NCBI GenBank assembly: GCA_039111635.1
Contig: JBCAQO010000003.1
Coordinates: 1,860,001-1,924,000 of the forward strand
Origin: Heterobasidion occidentale
Taxonomy: Eukaryota; Basidiomycota; Agaricomycetes; Russulales; Bondarzewiaceae
Length of the DNA stretch: 64,000 nucleotides
Direction: 5' to 3'
Shown: positions 10,596 through 22,978 of the stretch, piece after piece
How the letters are laid out: every line of letters starts with the position of its first letter
Position numbering within the stretch: the first letter of the stretch is position 1
Notes under the pieces: model-generated
Seen by the model: only the letters and a program-made list of their open reading frames with translations
Database searches by the model: none
Told to the model about the DNA's origin: nothing
Translations under genes and position numbers: made by a program

Positions 10596-12715
10596 TTACT
10601 TACCAATACAAAAGTCTCGGAACACGACGTCCAAGATGTCCTCAACGTCGATCAGGCCTGAGATTTTACCCACCGCTTGCGCAGCATAGCGTAGCTCTTC
10701 GGCGCCTAGAACTATATCCTCGGCGGCTTCAGAGATCGATACGGTTAAGCCCGTACGCATGTCAAAGAAAGCACGACTCACATGCTTCCAAGAAAGCATC
10801 CAGGAAGAGAAGTGCAGATTCTAGATGTGTGCGGTGGCGGGCGTGCGTTATCAGCGGTGTGTTGAGGGAGCCTTGATCCTCTAGGAGGTTATAGCTATAG
10901 GGGAGAAGAGAATCAGAGGCTGTGTGTCTTCAAGAAGTGGCTGGCTCGTACCGTGTCTGTAGTGCTGTCGCGAAGCCCTGTAGAAAGTCCGTCGTGCCTT
11001 CACCATTGGCCAGACTTGCTGTCCATTGAGGTGTATCAGGAAAAGTCTCCCGGACGACAGTTTCAACTGCTTTCAATGTGGACGGTGGCACGAGATCCGA
11101 CTTGTTAAGTAGGATGTATGTGCTCTTTTCGAGGAGAGACGCGATGTGGGTTGGGATCGTAGGACCAGGGACAGACGGAGAGTCTTGTATGATGTCAGGG
11201 AGCGAGAGAACGAGCAATGATACATCTGCATGTCGGACACTAATCAAGGGGACCACGATTTTGGTAAACATCGCAAGCATATTCTGGCCCAACTCACGCG
11301 TCTTCCGCCCTGCGGACTCCGATAGCCTCTACGACGTCTTCCGTTTTCCGCAGCCCGGCGGTATCAGCCACAACAACAAGGAGCCCTCCGATGTCGAGCT
11401 CGAGCTCAAGGACATCGCGCGTGGTGCCGGGGATATGGGTCACGATTGCCGCCTCACGCTGTGCTGTTCTATTGTTGTAGATGCGATGTAAGATGCTATC
11501 AAACAGGGGCTGCGTACCGAAGAAATTCAGGAGGCTGCTTTTTCCTGCGTTGGGAGGCCCGAATATCGCCAAACGGACACCGGAGCGCACGATCTCCCCA
11601 CGGCGATTGTCCGACAGGATGGCCTTGATTCTGTCGCGCAGGCGTTCTGCTCTGCTTCTAGCTGAATGCGGATGCGATGAGCGCGCACGTCGCGGATTCA
11701 TATCGCGCAACAGGGAAACGGCGCAGACCTTGCTCGAAGACGCCCTCTTCGATATCTTCGCCCTCCCCGAAATCGATCAGCGCCTCGACCAGAGCGAGGC
11801 ACTTGATGATTTCCTGTCTCAATTCTTCAAATTGGACTCTCGCGGTTCCCTACATGTCCGCACGTCGGACAAGAAAAAAATAAAACATGTGTTTTGTATT
11901 GAAATTCTGGACGTTCAAACAAAGAACGGCGTTCCTACCTACCCCCACCGCTCTCAGCGCTGCTTTGCGCTGGCCGTCGGTCTCGGCATCAATCAGGTCC
12001 TTCAAACCCTCGACCTGCGTCAGGTCGAGTCGCCCGCCTTCGAAGGCGTGGCGCGTGAACTCGCCCGGTTCGGCGAGGCGACAGAAGGGCAAGCGGGAGA
12101 TGGCGGAAAGGATGGCGGAAATAATAGCGCGCCCGGAATGGATGTGCAGTTCAACGACGTCTTCGGTCGTAAATGAGCGTGGCCCTGGAGCCCGAAGAAT
12201 AGTTTGATGCCCAGCTCTTTCCAGAGAGACAATGTGATGCGACAATTACCTTTGAAGAATACCACAAGACCGTCGTCGAGCACCTCCTCGGTCAGAGGAT
12301 CGACGAACCGACATCTCTCCATTTTCCATGGCACCGGTACCCTCGGTTTCTTTCCCTCCTTTGTACCGCTTGGGGCTCTCACCATTTGCGCCCACACTTC
12401 CATGGCGTCGGGACCTGAAATCCTGACCACAGCCACGCCAGCTTTGCCAGGCGGTGTTGAGAGCGCATAGATCGTCCTGCGCTGAGCGTCCGATAAGACT
12501 AATTCCTCTGAGTGCGTGTCCGAAGAGCAGTTCTGTGTGGAAGACACAGCATATGTCCGCGAGTCATATTTAGGAGTGCGGTGCAAGCTGAACGTCTTTC
12601 GACGCGTTTCCGGAGATTTCAAAGTCCTAGGAGCAAGCGATGAGAGAATCCCCCTTCTATACGGCAGACCATAGCTGTATGACCGGGCGCAGGACGAGCG
12701 TGTGATGGAGAGCAT
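10596..12715 (-). CDS. MSS1: mitochondrial tRNA modification GTPase (MnmE/GTPBP3 family)
   Basis: Eight exons: 12715-12250, 12184-11943, 11849-11729, 11661-11518, 11463-11298, 11239-10952, 10894-10782, 10726-10596; 556 aa, phases closed throughout. The first 70 or so residues are Ser/Arg-rich like a mitochondrial presequence. The TrmE N-domain follows ([29 protein letters not shown]), then the G domain: P-loop GPPNAGKSS near residue 310, GTTRD, DTAGL, NKSD, and the C-terminal FCIGK whose Cys is conserved in the family. With Mto1 these proteins install the 5-carboxymethylaminomethyl group on wobble uridine of mitochondrial tRNAs. It starts 188 bp from the divergent calcineurin B gene. Confidence 0.97.
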
Positions 12716-12903
12716 GTTGAGTCCTCGCAGGCGCTGACGATGAAGTCAGGGCAATAGAAGCACTCGCTGTTTCCCACGATGGCATATACTATCTTGCTTC
12801 ATCCCCTCCCCACCATCCTTGCTCATCACGTCCCCATCCCCTCGGCTTTCTGCCCAGCTGACATTCACACACTTCCCAACTCGTAAACCTCAGTGCTGAC
12901 ACC

Positions 12904-13968
12904 ATGGGTCAATCACGTCCGTATCACCGCCATTTGTTTTATTTCGTCTTGGCAATTTCGCTGACTCGGCGTGTCCCGATGGATAGCGTCTCAGTTTATG
13001 GAGGACATGGAAAAACGGTCCAACTGTGCGTCTTGCGCGTCTCCATTCAGAATACCTGCCTGCGATTATAGAGCTTCATTGGCTCACCTGCTATCGTCCA
13101 GTCAATGCTAACGAGTTGGAACGGCTTAAGAAGCGGTTCATGAAGCTCGATGCGTGCGTACGCGTCTCGTCCGTTCCAGCGACGCCCTGTATCTCACTTA
13201 ATGCGTTCACGCATGTTCCGACGATGCCTACACAAATGTGCTGACTGTGCCACTCGACGCCGACGAACGCAGTGACGGTTCCGGATCGATCGACCGCGAC
13301 GAGTTCCTGCAGATTCCGCAGATTGCAAACAACCCGCTCGCATCGCGAATGATAGCCATTTTCGACGAGGAGTGCGTTTCCTCACAAGTGTGACTGTTCT
13401 TTCAACTCTGATCCAATTGCGCATGCTCCGTCTGCCGTTACAGTGGCGGGGGCACTGTTGATTTCCAGGAGTTCGTCGGGGGTTTGAGCGCGTTCAGCAG
13501 TCGAGGAGGCCGAGAAGAGAAACTTCGATGTCAGTGCGAACCCTTCTTATGACCGTCCCACCCGAAAGCCTATTCATTCACACTGTCGATTCTAGTTGCG
13601 TTCAAGGTCTATGACATGGACCGGGACAATTTCATCTCCAATGGGGAGTTGTTTTTGGTTCTGAAAATGATGGTCGGGAACAATCTCAAGGTACGCACGC
13701 TGCCGATGCAGTGGCCCATACCACGCAGCGAGGTATTGATTGATCGACTCGTACGCAGGACGCACAACTGCAAGAGATCGTCGACAAGACAATAATGGAG
13801 GCTGACAAGGACGGTGACGGCAAGCTCAGCTTTGAGGAGTTCACACAGATGGTCTCCAACACGGTACGCGTCTCTTTTCCCCATCCTCGCCGATCAATGA
13901 TTGATCGCAACTCCCGCTCGGTGTCACAGGACATCGTGAAGCAGATGACGCTCGAGGATCTCTTCTGA
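12904..13968 (+). CDS. CNB1: calcineurin regulatory subunit B
   Basis: Exons 12904-12916, 12987-13025, 13102-13153, 13273-13371, 13444-13529, 13596-13690, 13759-13863, 13930-13968; 175 aa, the standard length. Four EF hands are intact: [40 protein letters not shown] and [13 protein letters not shown]. The N-terminus MGQS fits an N-myristoylation signal. It binds the catalytic calcineurin A subunit and makes the phosphatase Ca2+-responsive; in fungi this pathway governs stress and cell-wall responses. The very small first exon (13 nt) is fixed by the MGQS start and by phase with exon 2. Confidence 0.97.
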
Positions 13969-14844
13969 TGTATCTCCTCCTTCTCTATACCTTGGGTCAC
14001 CGCTTTTCTTGTTCTGCATTCCCCCTTACACCCGTCCGCTCGCCCGCTCGCCGTCATACCCGCATTCCATTCCTACGTTCTGCCACGGTCTTAATCGATG
14101 CACGCATATGAAGAAATGTAATACCGAACACTGTACCAGCTGCGCTATCACGATTCACGACTTTCGCATTCTGACTTTGGGACCGCCCCAAGCTTGGGCC
14201 ACCTTGTTCTCGTGTAGACTGCATCGCTGCCGAATCCGCCGACAGGTACCCGTGGACACTAGTCGGAGCTTGATCACAAGGCGCCCATCAGAAACACTGC
14301 GAAACCATTCATGTATCATTCACACAACGCCCAATCAAATACAGGGGTGTTTCTATTCTCTCTCAATTACAAACAACAACAATGCAGTGGAGTACAAGGA
14401 AGTAATATGGGGAGAGTGTGCAGTATCAAAACAAATGCGAGGCGCTCAGATGTATGTACGGTCGACGGAATGCAGGCGTCAAAAAAAACATATCACGGGT
14501 GCGACGGGAAGCTGGTTAACCACCGATGAATGGAGCGGTGTGGAATCGATCAACTCGAGTTCGCTCCATCGCTACGCATGAACGAGGCTACTGCGGGCAT
14601 AAAGATAACGGGCCAGTGTCATGATAGGGTCAACGCATGCGGAGGCGAGTCTGAGGGGAAAGGGCGAGGGGCTCCTAGGAATTTCGGGCCTGAGCCCCGG
14701 CGGAGTGCAGGATGCGTGCGGTGGCGTCGATAGTGTGCGTGTGGTAATGGTAGCCGATGATAGTCACAGGGACGAGGTGCGGAAGCCGGGTATGGTGAAT
14801 CATGGGAAGGGAGGCGAGAGACGAAACCTCGGGATGAGAGGAGT
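13969..14844. other. convergent intergenic stretch, no supported gene
   Basis: It lies between the stop codons of CNB1 (plus) and the unknown Ser/Pro-rich gene (minus). Open frames here have no family resemblance and no consistent splice structure; 3' UTRs of both neighbours are expected. Confidence 0.45.
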
Positions 14845-15599
14845 CTATCTGTCGAACATACCGGGCGCGCCTGCTAGGAGGGATCTCGTGTCTACCTCCA
14901 TGCCCATGGCATGGATGGGTTGCGGCTGAGAAGCCGCTTTGAGGAAGGGGGAGTTGTGCGAGGGCCTGGCGGCCTGGGCAAAAAAGGATGTGGAGGAGGT
15001 GTGGTGCTGGGAAGCCTGCACGACTGCGACGTAAAACGGATCGGTGTTGGTGAAGAGCGACTGGTCGTAGAGTGCGGGGGAGGATGCGAATGTCGGAGAG
15101 GGAAATGTGTGCGCTACAGAGGGCGAACGATGCCTGAATGAAGGGACGGGAGACAGAGGCTGTGCGTAGACCCGCTGGGACATGGTCGAGGAGGACTGTC
15201 CGAGGAGATCTTCGACCATGCGTTCGTCCTCGACGTCCTCCAGGTCCGTCTCCCTGACATCATCGGCCGCTCTGGAGGTAGCGATGCTCACGACGCTGCT
15301 GCTGCGTCGCCGGCTGCCGCTGTCCCAATAAAAGCTGGAGGTTGGGGTGCGTGCGGTCGGGGTGTTGCAAGGTTGAGGTTGGCCTGCCCTGCGAGGGATT
15401 TGTTGTGGGGGTGAGGAATGGGAATGGGCGAAGAGGCTCTGTGCGAGCTGGGCCTGGGGATGAGAAATTTAAATTAGAGGCTATTTTGCCAGGGGCGGGG
15501 GAGGGGAAGACGAACCTGGAGAGCGGCGAGGTCGACTGCTTCCTGGCCGATGTGGCTGGCGTTGAATGAGTTGACAAGGTCGTCGACTGCGAAGCTCAT
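14845..15599 (-). CDS. unknown Ser/Pro-rich hydrophilic protein
   Basis: Two exons, 15599-15516 and 15453-14845, joined in phase, give 230 aa. I recognise no domain. The N-terminus (MSFAVDDLVNSFNASHIGQE) looks like a short amphipathic helix; the middle is rich in Ser, Pro, Gln and Arg (SRRRSSSVVS), followed by an acidic patch (ETDLEDVEDERMVEDLLG) and a disordered C-terminus ending GAPGMFDR. No membrane segment or signal peptide. Splice consensus, phase and protein-like composition across both exons support a real gene; the function is unknown. It is probably a basidiomycete-specific protein. Confidence 0.65.
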
Positions 15600-16541
15600 T
15601 TGTGCGGGGAGTGGCGGGGTAGATGGGGCTGTGTGGAGGGGCGAGGAACGGTGCAGCAGCTTTATAGCTCGACCGAAAACGGACGACCCCTGGCCCGCCT
15701 GAGCTCGGCATGTGTCGGCCCGGCTTTCTCCCCCGCGTCCTGCCAGCCTCAGCCTCGACGTCACCGAGCTCACTCCGTGTCCAGGCGTGTCTCTCGTCTC
15801 CATCCAGGCCAGCCGCGACGGCCGCGAGCAACCCCTCCCCCAGTCCTCTCGTCCCCGCTCACCGAACCGTCGCCCCTTTCGGTCCTTTCCATGCGTTCTC
15901 ACCCGTCTTCTCTTCCTCGTACCCTTCTAGCCCCGTAGTCCATTCCCCGCGGGTCGTCCATGCCGTTGGATCGTCGCTCCCTCCCACCTTATCTAAATAT
16001 ATGTCCTTTCAGCACCACGCGTCGCGCGTCACCCAGGGCCCACACGCTTTCTTCTCTCCCCCCCCCCCCCCCCCAAGACCGAACGGATGCACGGTGCTTC
16101 CAGGCTCCGGATGGCCTCTCTCGCTCGAGTGAAACTCCACAGTCCGTGTATCCGATGAGCCATCCATCATCGTCGCAGACGCCTCTCGAGCGTCATAACG
16201 TAGTCCCCGGCGCTGGCCGTTTCCCCACACTCGATCTCTCCGGACTGGGTCTTCTTCGCTTCGTGTGTTCTTTGACTGGTCCCGTCGTCTTGTCACGCCA
16301 TTCCGCCGTTTCCATTCCTCATGATTTTGCGTGCTATCGTCCCTTTGTCCTCTAGCATCAAGAGCGCGTCGCAGACATGCTCCATGCACGGAATAAATAA
16401 CACATGATTCTTCGAGCACAGATAATGAATTCGTCCAAATCTCGCAGATCTGAGATGACGGCAACGCCCGAAGTCATGTGACGCGTACCTTCCAAATTCG
16501 TCTACGCGGGTTTCGCCTCTCTAATAAACATCCCACTCGCG
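15600..16541. other. long pyrimidine-rich divergent promoter region
   Basis: 942 bp between the start codons of the Ser/Pro-rich gene (minus) and SWD1 (plus). The plus strand is strikingly C/T-rich from about 15700 to 16350. It holds a C17 run at 16058-16074 and ACGCGT words near 16015 and at 16481. No coding frame is supported. Confidence 0.45.
16058..16074 (+). repeat. C17 homopolymer
   Basis: An uninterrupted run of about 17 cytosines within a CT-rich promoter region. The exact length is prone to sequencing error. Confidence 0.9.
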
Positions 16542-18455
16542 ATGAATGCGACGCTTTTGAGTATGCCCATCTTCACTGCCGTCGCAGAACACACCATCTG
16601 ACTTCCGGCTTGACGCCCCGTAGATCCGTTTAACATCACATATCCGACCGCTGTCCAAACTTCCCTCCCCGCACAGGCCTGCCTCGCGCGGTTCGACCCT
16701 TCAGGAAGATATATAGCAGCAGGGCGCAGCACCGGAATGGCAGTAGTATGGGACCTGGAGACCCGTGCAATCGTGAGATGGCTTGAGGGACACGTCAAGG
16801 GCATCACCAACATCGAGTGCGTGCTTTTCGCCTGAGTGAGTCGTCGCGTCCGTGTTCACCTGCGAACGTGACACTGGAACCCCGCACAGCTGGTCGCGGA
16901 ACTCGAGGTTCGTGCTGACGAGCTCGATTGACTGGAACGTTATCGTTTGGGACCTGGCAGCGGACATGGATCCTCCGCAACGACACGCCACGATCCGCTT
17001 CGATGCGCCAGTGAGCTCTGCACACTTTCATCCACGCAACTGGTTCGTGCCATGTCACCACATCATGGTTGTGATGCGCTGACTCTGTATCAGTCAAATC
17101 GTACTGGTACTGTTGACCACAGGTGACGCGTACCTTGTCGACCTGAGAGAGAAACACAGAGGCCGTGTCGAGCTTTTCGAAGTACAGGACGAAAGCGACG
17201 AGGAAGCGCAAATCGCGGCTTCGAGGTAAATCAAATGATTTAGATGCGTGTTTGAAGTGTTGAACCCAATCTACATCCTCTCTCTAGGTCTGCTATGACC
17301 GTTGCTCGTTTTGACCCTTCAGGAAAACACATATTTATTGGCACATCTGTCGGCTCCATTCTGGTATTCAACACACGGACAAAATCAGTACGCGTCAATT
17401 CACGCATGTCCTATGTATAAATAAACGGGCTGAATGGTGGCCCCTAGATGGTCGCCCGGCACAAAATCGCGGGCGCTGGCATCATGCGGGGGCTTGACTT
17501 TGCAAAATCAGGCCGGTAAAGTAACACCTCTCTCGCTCGAGTTGCAACTGAATTGACTCATCACGGCACAAATTTTCACGTAGGCGCCTCGTCACAAACT
17601 CATCTGATCGGACGTTGCGGCAGTTCAACCTGCCGACGTACTCGCCCCCGAACGCAGACCGAGAATACATCGAGCAGGAACTCGAACCCTCACATCGCTT
17701 CAACGATCCCATTAGTCGCACGGCCTGGCACGGCATGTCCTTTAGTCCTGATGGAGAATGGCTTGCAGGAGGTGAGTCTCAGTCATACGCACCCCCGCTG
17801 ACGGGTCGGCGCTCCGAGGCCCGCGCAAAGACGAGGATTGCTGAGCATCGTCGCCGGTCTAGGCGCCGACGACCCTGCGACGCACAAAATTTATATCTGG
17901 GACATCTCGAATGACGGGCAGTTTGCGAGCGCGCTCGATGGTGGCCGAGAGCCGCTGGTGCACGTCCACGTGAGGGAATTTTCCAGCTCCGTGTAGCAGG
18001 CGCGAGTGGCTGATGTTTCGCGCGCGCCAGTGGCATCCGTCGAAACCGGCGATCGCGTCGACAACCAAGCAAGGAAACATTCTGATCTGGCACTGCCCTA
18101 CGCCGGAGCGATGGGGAGCCTTCGCGGGCGGATTTGAAGAGGTCGACGAGAACGTGGAGTACGAAGAACGCGAGGACGAATTTGATATCGTCCGTATTTT
18201 CCCCCTTCGTTCGGTAAATGTGGCTACATGACTGACGTCGAACAGGAGGACGAGGGCGAAATCGCACTACGGAAGATGAAGGAAGAAGATCAGGAAGTGG
18301 ATATCTTGACCGGCGTTGATGTCGTGGTTGCGGATCATTCACGGATGAATGGTGATGATGGGGAGGACGCTGCTTGGGCGGACGAAGAGGCGGACGAGGA
18401 CACCGGCGGGTGGAGGATGAAGGTCGTGATGGAGGACGAGATGGATATGATGTAG
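16542..18455 (+). CDS. SWD1: COMPASS histone methyltransferase subunit (Swd1/RbBP5)
   Basis: Ten exons: 16542-16560, 16624-16816, 16890-17042, 17094-17225, 17288-17387, 17448-17515, 17584-17771, 17863-17969, 18031-18189, 18246-18455; 442 aa. The start MNATLLNPF, then PAQACLARFDPSGRYIAAG and the WD repeats (VVWDLETR, HVKGITNIDWSRNSRFVL, WNVIVWD, MTVARFDPSGKHIFIGT, GMSFSPDGEWLAGG, VHVHWHPSKPAIAST) follow the RbBP5 pattern. After the propeller come FEEVDENVEYEEREDEF and a strongly acidic C-terminal tail, which in this family contacts other core subunits. The complex methylates histone H3 Lys4. The 19-nt first exon is fixed by phase and by the conserved Asn-Pro-Phe at the junction. Confidence 0.95.
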
Positions 18456-18506
18456 CTGTACTGTCCGCATGCTGCAATGGATGTGTCTAAGCCGTGGGCG
18501 ACGGTG

Positions 18507-18568
18507 ACGCGTGCTGGCGATGTTTGACGCGTGAAGGCGAGGTTGTTTACCCTTGTTGCAGCACGCGT
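18507..18568. promoter_or_regulatory. cluster of three ACGCGT (MCB-like) elements
   Basis: ACGCGT occurs at 18507-18512, 18527-18532 and 18563-18568, 118-179 bp upstream of the Mbp1-like start codon. ACGCGT is the core that MBF factors bind in ascomycete yeasts. The word is fairly common in this CpG-rich window (roughly 30 copies), so a single site means little; three in 62 bp is a cluster. Autoregulation is an inference. Confidence 0.5.
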
Positions 18569-18685
18569 CTGCGGCTGTTCCTCACAGGCCCGAGCTCTCC
18601 ACCGGCCAACGCGACAAGCCGCCCTACGCGCAACACTCAACTCTCAACACACTGCAGCCGGCCACCGCGCTGCTCCCACACAACA

Positions 18686-21224
18686 ATGGCGCCGACGGAC
18701 GGTCAGACGATATTCAAGGTACAGCCACCCGTTTGTCCTCGCCTCCCCTCTCTCATGGCCTCTTTCCCACTCAGGCCACGTACAGCGGGATCCCCGTCTA
18801 CGAGATGTGCGTCTTCCTTTCGCTCGCGTGTGGCGAGATACGCTGATTCAGGTGTTCGAACGCGCCCAGGATGTGCAAGGGCGTCGCGGTGATGCGACGG
18901 CGGGCCGACTCATGGCTCAACGCGACACAGATCCTCAAAGTGGCCGGCTTCGATAAGCCCCAGCGCACGAGGGTCCTCGAGCGCGAGGTGCAGAAGGGCG
19001 AGCACGAGAAGGTGCAGGGCGGGTACGGGAAATACCAAGGCGAGTCTCTCCGCAGTTCTCTCTCCCCCTCGTCTCTCGTGCCCTGACACCTCTCCCCGCT
19101 CGCATTGGCCCGTCGCATCTAGGCACTTGGATTCCTCTAGAGAGAGGACTGCTGCTCGCCAAGCAGTACAACTGCGACCATGCGCTCCGCCCTCTCATCG
19201 AGTTCCAACCCGCCGCGAAGAGCCCCCCTCTAGCTCCGAAACACCTTGTGGCCGCGGGCTCCGGCCGGCCTGCGCGTCGCGCGGGTGCGGACGCGCCTTC
19301 AGTCGGCACCTATACTCGTGGAGGGCGTAAGCCCGTTCCCGAGGTAGAAGAAGACTCTGTGATAGATCATGCGTCCATTCGTGGGTCCGAAGACGGGTCC
19401 ATGACGCCTTCGCCGTCGGAAGTCTCGTCGAGCTCGCGCACACCCTCTCCCATATTGAGCAGTCCTGAGCCGCCTCTCTATGGATTCAACGGCATCGATG
19501 GTGGACACAACTCGCCGTCGCCTCCTGGCCGAAAACGCAAGCGGCGCGGCCAGGACCTCGATGACGGTTTCGACGCGGAGCCCTCCACGAGAGTGAACGG
19601 GATGGGCGCCGCAAAATCTTACGGAGACCAGATCCTGGAATATTTCATCTCTGACTCTAATCAACTCCCGGACATCCTCATTAATCCGCCGGCCGACATG
19701 GACCCGAACATGGCCATCGACGACGACGGACACACCGCGCTTCATTGGGCCTGCGCCATGGGTCGCATCCGCATCGTCAAGTTCCTTCTCTCGGCCGGCG
19801 CGGACATCTTCAAAGTGAACAAATCCGGACAGACGGCGCTCATGCGGAGCGTCATGTTCGCGAACAACTATGACGTGCGAAAGTTTCCCGAGCTTTATGA
19901 GCTTCTTCACCGATCGACGCTTAACATCGACAATTATAACCGGACGGTTTTTCATCACATCGTGGACGTAGCGATGTCAAAGGGCAAGACGCACGCCGCG
20001 CGGTATTATATGGAGACCGTTCTCAGCCGCCTGTCGGACTATCCACGAGAGCTGGCAGATATCATCAATTTCCAGGATGAGGACGGCGAGAGCGCGCTCA
20101 CGATGGCGGCGCGGTGTCGGAGCAAGCGTCTCGTCAAGATCCTGATCGACCATGGCGCAGACCCCAAGGTCACCAACCGGGACGGCAAAAGCACAGAAGA
20201 CTACATCTTAGAGGACGAACGCTTCCGCTCATCGCCCGTGCTCCCCTCTCGTGCCGCGTCCATGTCGTTCCGGAATGCGCAAGCAGCCTATCCGCCACCA
20301 CAGGCACCGCCGACATACTCCTTCGCGCCGGCGAACGGTGACAAACCGCCGCTCCATTACTCTGTAGCCGGCCAGAAGGCCAGCACGCGTTGCGTTACTG
20401 ACATGGCCACGATGCTGGACACTCTTGCCGCGGCGTTCGACAAGGAGCTCCGCGACAAGGAGCGGGACATGAACCAGGCCCATGCTCTGCTCAGCAACAT
20501 CCAGACCGAGATTCTGGAGAGCCAGCGGGCGGTCACACAGCTCAAGGATCAGGCGCAAGGGCTGTCAGAATCAAAACAGATGCTGCACGATCTGGAAGAG
20601 GACTTGACTCTCAAGATGGGCAAGCGATACCGCCTGGGGTGGGAAAAGTGGGTCAAGGACGAGGAGGAGCGAGAAAAGACCATCCGAGAGGTGGCGAACG
20701 GGGAGCTCGCGATCATTCCTGGGATCCCTATTTATCCTGAGGAGGAGGACGCCGCTGAGGATGAGAGCGTGGAGGGCCCAGAGAGTCGCGGAGTCAAGCG
20801 GAAAGAACCGACCCAAGAAGAAGTGTCGGACCTACTCGAGCTACACTCACAAATTCCTACCGACCCCGAAGGGCTGCGACAGGCGTGCGAGGCGCTGAGA
20901 GAGGACTTGGGGAGGCACAAAAGGCGGAGAAAAGATGTCTTCGACGAGTATGTCGCGTTTCAGGCGGAGGCGGGAACAAGTGGGAAGATGAACGAGTACA
21001 GGAGGCTGATTGCTGCTGGGTGCGGGGGGATACCGCCGTCGGAGGTGGACGGAGTTTTGACTATGCTACTGGAGGTGGGTGCCTTTGCTTGAAGCACGGG
21101 AAAGCCCTGGCTCATCTCTGCGTGCGGTCTCTCTGTGCAGTCATTAGAATCCGAAGAACCTAGCGCTTCGTCTGTTGGTTGGAGTAGTGCAACGCAGCCT
21201 CCGAAACCTGTCCCTGCTGGATAA
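18686..21224 (+). CDS. MBP1: MBF-type transcription factor (APSES/KilA-N plus ankyrin repeats)
   Basis: Exons 18686-18718, 18775-18806, 18870-19039, 19123-21074, 21141-21224; 756 aa. The APSES DNA-binding domain occupies about residues 12-105: [45 protein letters not shown] and [17 protein letters not shown] disordered Ser-rich linker follows, then ankyrin repeats ([20 protein letters not shown] near residue 277; [19 protein letters not shown] near 395) and a charged coiled-coil region around 420-490. This is the Mbp1/Swi4/Res architecture; such factors drive G1/S transcription through ACGCGT elements. Intron 3 (19040-19122) starts with GC, needed to join KYQG to TWIPL in frame. Three ACGCGT words lie just upstream. 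Confidence 0.95.
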
Positions 21225-21475
21225 CTTCCTGTGACTTGGTTGGATCGACCGTACTTTACGCGTGGTGCTTTTGTCTTGATGTCGTCGTAGCTTTTCCTGT
21301 CTCTTCGTTCGTGTACTGCAATGTATTTATCGAGCAAGTTGAGATACTGTGCAACTCGTGTCAGTCTCGCCTCGTTCGCGGAGGTCATCTCGATTAGGTC
21401 ATCGTCGTAAAACAAGTTGCTGGCTTTAGCCGTCACGACGTCCTCAGCACAAGTCGTCCTCGAGTTTTGTTCGAA

Positions 21476-22750
21476 ATGTCTTGGTCCACTCGACAAGTCC
21501 GGACTGCTACAACAGCCCTCCCATGGACGAAAGATTTCCGCCATCTGCAGTCCTTCCCGCGACACTGGCTGAAGCGGTTCAGCTTTGCGGACCAGAACAT
21601 CAAGGCGGCGAGGGTCAAGGACCGCATAAAATACTGGAACATCGTGCCAGGCGACCAAGTCCGCGTGCGCGGTGACGAGAGCGGGAGGATCCTGGAGGTG
21701 TCGAGGATCAACAAGCTCACGAACCGCGTATACTTGAAGGGCATGGGCGAGACGGTGCGTGCCTCTGCTTCACGTCCCTTGGACTCTAAATGCCAGGTGC
21801 TCATGCTCAGCCGCTTGCCTCTGACTAGTCATCGAGCCGGACTGGTGTCAAGAACGTGCACTACTCAAGGTGCCAGCTGTTCATCGGGAATCACGAATTC
21901 CCGCCGAAGGGAAATGCGAAGGAGCCGCATGTTGTCCCGTGCGTTCTCTTAACTTTTATTCGCCATGCCCCCGCACCGACGAATGTACCAGGGTGTTTGC
22001 GACGCGTCTGGGCACCTCGCAGCCCCACTGGTTGCCCACGCACCATCGCTATGAGTGGGACCGCTTCGCCGCCGCCACGACCCCGCGACTTCCGACGCAG
22101 ATGCACCAGACAGACAGAGTGCGAATCCCATGGCCCAGGGTGGAGGAGCCCGTCCGAGCCCAACGTCAGTCACGCGTTCTATCAACCTCTGCTCATTCCC
22201 CCGGTGCTGATTTGTTCTAGCTACGCGATACGACACGACCGCCGAGGCGGTCACGGCCATCACATACAAGCCGTTTGCCCTCCCCTCCACCCTCAAGGCC
22301 CCCGTCCCACAACTGGCATACGAAAAAGGCTATATCCAATCGCTTTTCAACCCGCAGGCTCGCTCCTTCGACGCCTCCGCGCCCGTCGAGGTGCACCTCC
22401 ACAAGGAGCTCTCGAACCCGCACGGCAGGGCGAAGAAGCAGGCACGCTGGCAGGCAAGACACGCGTGGCGGCAGACGCTGCTGTTGGAGTATGTCCGTGC
22501 GGAGATGAAGGACCTCAAGGGCCGCACGCGGGCAGAGGCGCGGGCGGAGGGGACGTGGAAGTGGAGCCAGAGGCTGGTGGACGACCGGGCCGCCGAGAGG
22601 AGGCGCCGGTGGAAGAGCCGGGGTGCGCAGACGCGGATGGAGAGGCGGAAGGTGCGGAAGGAGAGGAAGGCGGTCAAGGAGGGCGAGAGGCTGAAGAGGC
22701 TGGTGCTGCAGGAGGCACCGAACCAGGTCATCCCTCCGCCGCAGCATTGA
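21476..22750 (+). CDS. MRPL40: mitochondrial large-subunit ribosomal protein uL24m
   Basis: Exons 21476-21754, 21829-21938, 21992-22164, 22221-22750; 363 aa, phases closed. A KOW motif is clear (NIVPGDQVRVRGDESGRILE), followed by NRVYLKGMGET and VKNVHYSRCQLFIGN, as in L24-type mitochondrial proteins. The long C-terminal extension (about 180 residues, very rich in Arg, Lys and Glu) has no bacterial counterpart and is common in fungal uL24m. The protein should sit at the subunit's exit-tunnel side and bind rRNA; this is family knowledge. The ATG gives MSWSTRQVRTATTALPW, a plausible import signal. Its start lies 251 bp after the Mbp1-like stop, on the same strand. Confidence 0.9.
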
Positions 22751-22978
22751 CCTTCAGCAGTCCACATGTAGTAGCCGTAGTTCAGCTCAAACCACTCACG
22801 ACCGAGTGCTGCAGTGCATATTCCTGCTTGCACGTACTCCTCCGTCGTTCACTAGATCTGGAATCAATTGCATCCACTCCTCACTCGTTCCTGAGTCACT
22901 TGCTCGAGCTACACTTTTGAGCTTCACATTCGGAACTCATCCGCCGACGGCCATCGCTTGCGCCTCGAGTCGGAGACG

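Noticed and set aside
11481..12176. 231-aa open frame on the plus strand
   Set aside because: It is the antisense shadow of conserved MSS1 exons and has no family resemblance.
19299..19958. 219-aa minus-strand frame within the APSES-ankyrin gene
   Set aside because: Antisense shadow of coding sequence with preferred codons.
20960..21658. 232-aa minus-strand frame spanning the end of the MBF gene and the start of uL24m
   Set aside because: It overlaps coding exons of both flanking genes and shows no domain.
21856..22920. 354-aa open frame on the plus strand
   Set aside because: It overlaps the uL24m exons in another frame and runs through their introns; the KOW-bearing frame is clearly the gene.
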